DNA of 64,000 nt, from positions 62,001 to 126,000 of the forward strand of contig NZ_JACVPW010000001.1 in the NCBI RefSeq assembly GCF_018881715.1, given 5' to 3'. Numbering within the stretch: the stretch's first letter is position 1; the number at the start of each line of letters is the position of its first letter. Source of the DNA: Polynucleobacter parvulilacunae. GTDB lineage: Bacteria; Pseudomonadota; Gammaproteobacteria; Burkholderiales; Burkholderiaceae. Of the stretch, positions 63,516 through 64,000 are shown piece by piece. The notes below the pieces were generated by a model. That model did no database searches. It worked only from the letters and a program-made list of their open reading frames with translations, and was not told where the DNA came from. The translations under genes and the position numbers were made by a program.

Positions 63516-64000
63516 CTATTTTAGTTCTTTAGGGGTCTTTTTGTTTTTGACCTTAATCTCTTTTTGATCGTCTTTTTCAGACTTGGGAACTGGAGCGGCA
63601 GCTTTCTTCTGGAATACCGCCCCAAAGAAACCATCTGTCCCATGAATATGTGGCCATAACTGCCACCAAGGATTGTCGAGGCTGCATCCTAAAGGTAATT
63701 TTTCCTTTGGAAACAAAGGCTTAAGAACCTCAGCCGCTGGGACAGCCTCAAATTGTGGGTGGTTTGCCAAAAATTCCTCGGCAATGGCCTGATTTTCTTG
63801 GGGTAATAGGCTACAGGTGGCATAAACCAAGCGACCGCCTGGCTTTAACAGGCGGGCTGCGGAGGCCAAGATGCTTCTTTGCTTTTGGTTTAGCTCCAAC
63901 ACCCCTTCCGGAGTCTGACGCCACTTCAAATCTGGATTGCGGCGCAAAGTACCCATTCCACTACAAGGGGCATCTACTAGGACACGGTCAATTTTTCCGG
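63516..64000 (-). CDS. rsmB: 16S rRNA (cytosine-C5) methyltransferase RsmB-like, 5' end outside the window
   Basis: The frame is open to the window edge and encodes the C-terminal part of an RsmB/NOL1 family enzyme: GKIDRVLVDAPCSGMGTLRRNPDLKWRQTPEG, then LNQKQRSILASAARLLKPGGRLVYATCSLLPQENQAIAEEFL. Both Cys of the mechanism are present (PCSG and TCSL). A Lys-rich tail (DDQKEIKVKNKKTPKELK) ends it. A start at the ATG 63956 would leave the first catalytic Cys out, so the true start lies beyond position 64000. Confidence 0.88.
   Translation of the reverse strand, partial: GKIDRVLVDAPCSGMGTLRRNPDLKWRQTPEGVLELNQKQRSILASAARLLKPGGRLVYATCSLLPQENQAIAEEFLANHPQFEAVPAAEVLKPLFPKEKLPLGCSLDNPWWQLWPHIHGTDGFFGAVFQKKAAAPVPKSEKDDQKEIKVKNKKTPKELK

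Overview
The window looks like a stretch of core chromosome from a small-genome betaproteobacterium of the Burkholderiaceae, most likely Polynucleobacter or a close relative. The grounds are moderate GC (by eye, mid-40s percent), short intergenic gaps, Burkholderiales-type gene orders (xseB-ispA-dxs-folE2, rpsU-yqeY-dnaG-rpoD, fkpB-ispH, polA-DUF2782-thrB-BPSS1780) and family-level resemblance of the proteins. This is recognition from memory, not a database result. I see no insertion sequence, prophage, CRISPR array or rRNA, and no gap over 300 bp without a gene.

Layout. 1-8.6 kb: a mixed set with a chalcone-isomerase-like protein (cut by the window edge), a DCC thiol oxidoreductase, a DUF2237/histone-deacetylase-like pair, a phasin, a SYLF lipoprotein, a DUF1345 membrane protein, and a minus-strand operon of two outer-membrane proteins plus a secreted Ntn amidohydrolase, followed by two lipoproteins. 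8.6-11.2 kb: ahpC-ahpF peroxide defence with an unusual intergenic RNA structure. 11.2-18.4 kb: two nitroreductases, a second phasin, an OsmC-YcaO fusion protein, a ChrR-type cupin and small membrane or Cys-rich proteins.

18.4-24.2 kb: tRNA-Ile2(CAU) and the macromolecular synthesis cluster (rpoD, dnaG, yqeY, rpsU); RpoD carries a long Lys/Ala/Pro-rich repetitive N-terminus. 24.2-31.5 kb: tsaD, folE2, the isoprenoid block dxs-ispA with xseB, and a lone Rieske oxygenase next to a sulfurtransferase. 31.5-47.5 kb: ZIP transporter, Tat-exported dienelactone hydrolase, polA, thrB, uvrD, valS, galU, a TusA-like protein and alaS. 47.6-54.7 kb: tctBA, glnS, an epimerase-like protein, a ferredoxin reductase and a class III aminotransferase. 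54.7-59.5 kb: a complete Liv branched-chain amino-acid ABC transporter. 59.5-64 kb: ispH, an FKBP, radC, rpmB-rpmG, a fatty-acid desaturase and the 3' part of rsmB.

The most interesting signal is regulatory. Several housekeeping genes (uvrD, valS, alaS, polA, the FKBP gene, glnS, perhaps dnaG and the epimerase-like gene) have no Shine-Dalgarno sequence, and instead a -10-like hexamer lies 6-9 nt before the start codon, which predicts leaderless or nearly leaderless mRNAs. uvrD and valS even share one 10-bp palindromic -10 element in a 24-bp divergent gap. Other items worth a look are mutually exclusive hairpins between ahpC and ahpF, the OsmC-YcaO fusion, a 93-bp tandem repeat inside rpoD, and palindromes overlapping or abutting predicted promoters of the Rieske, rpmB and rpoD genes. 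I see no clear new defence or mobile system here.
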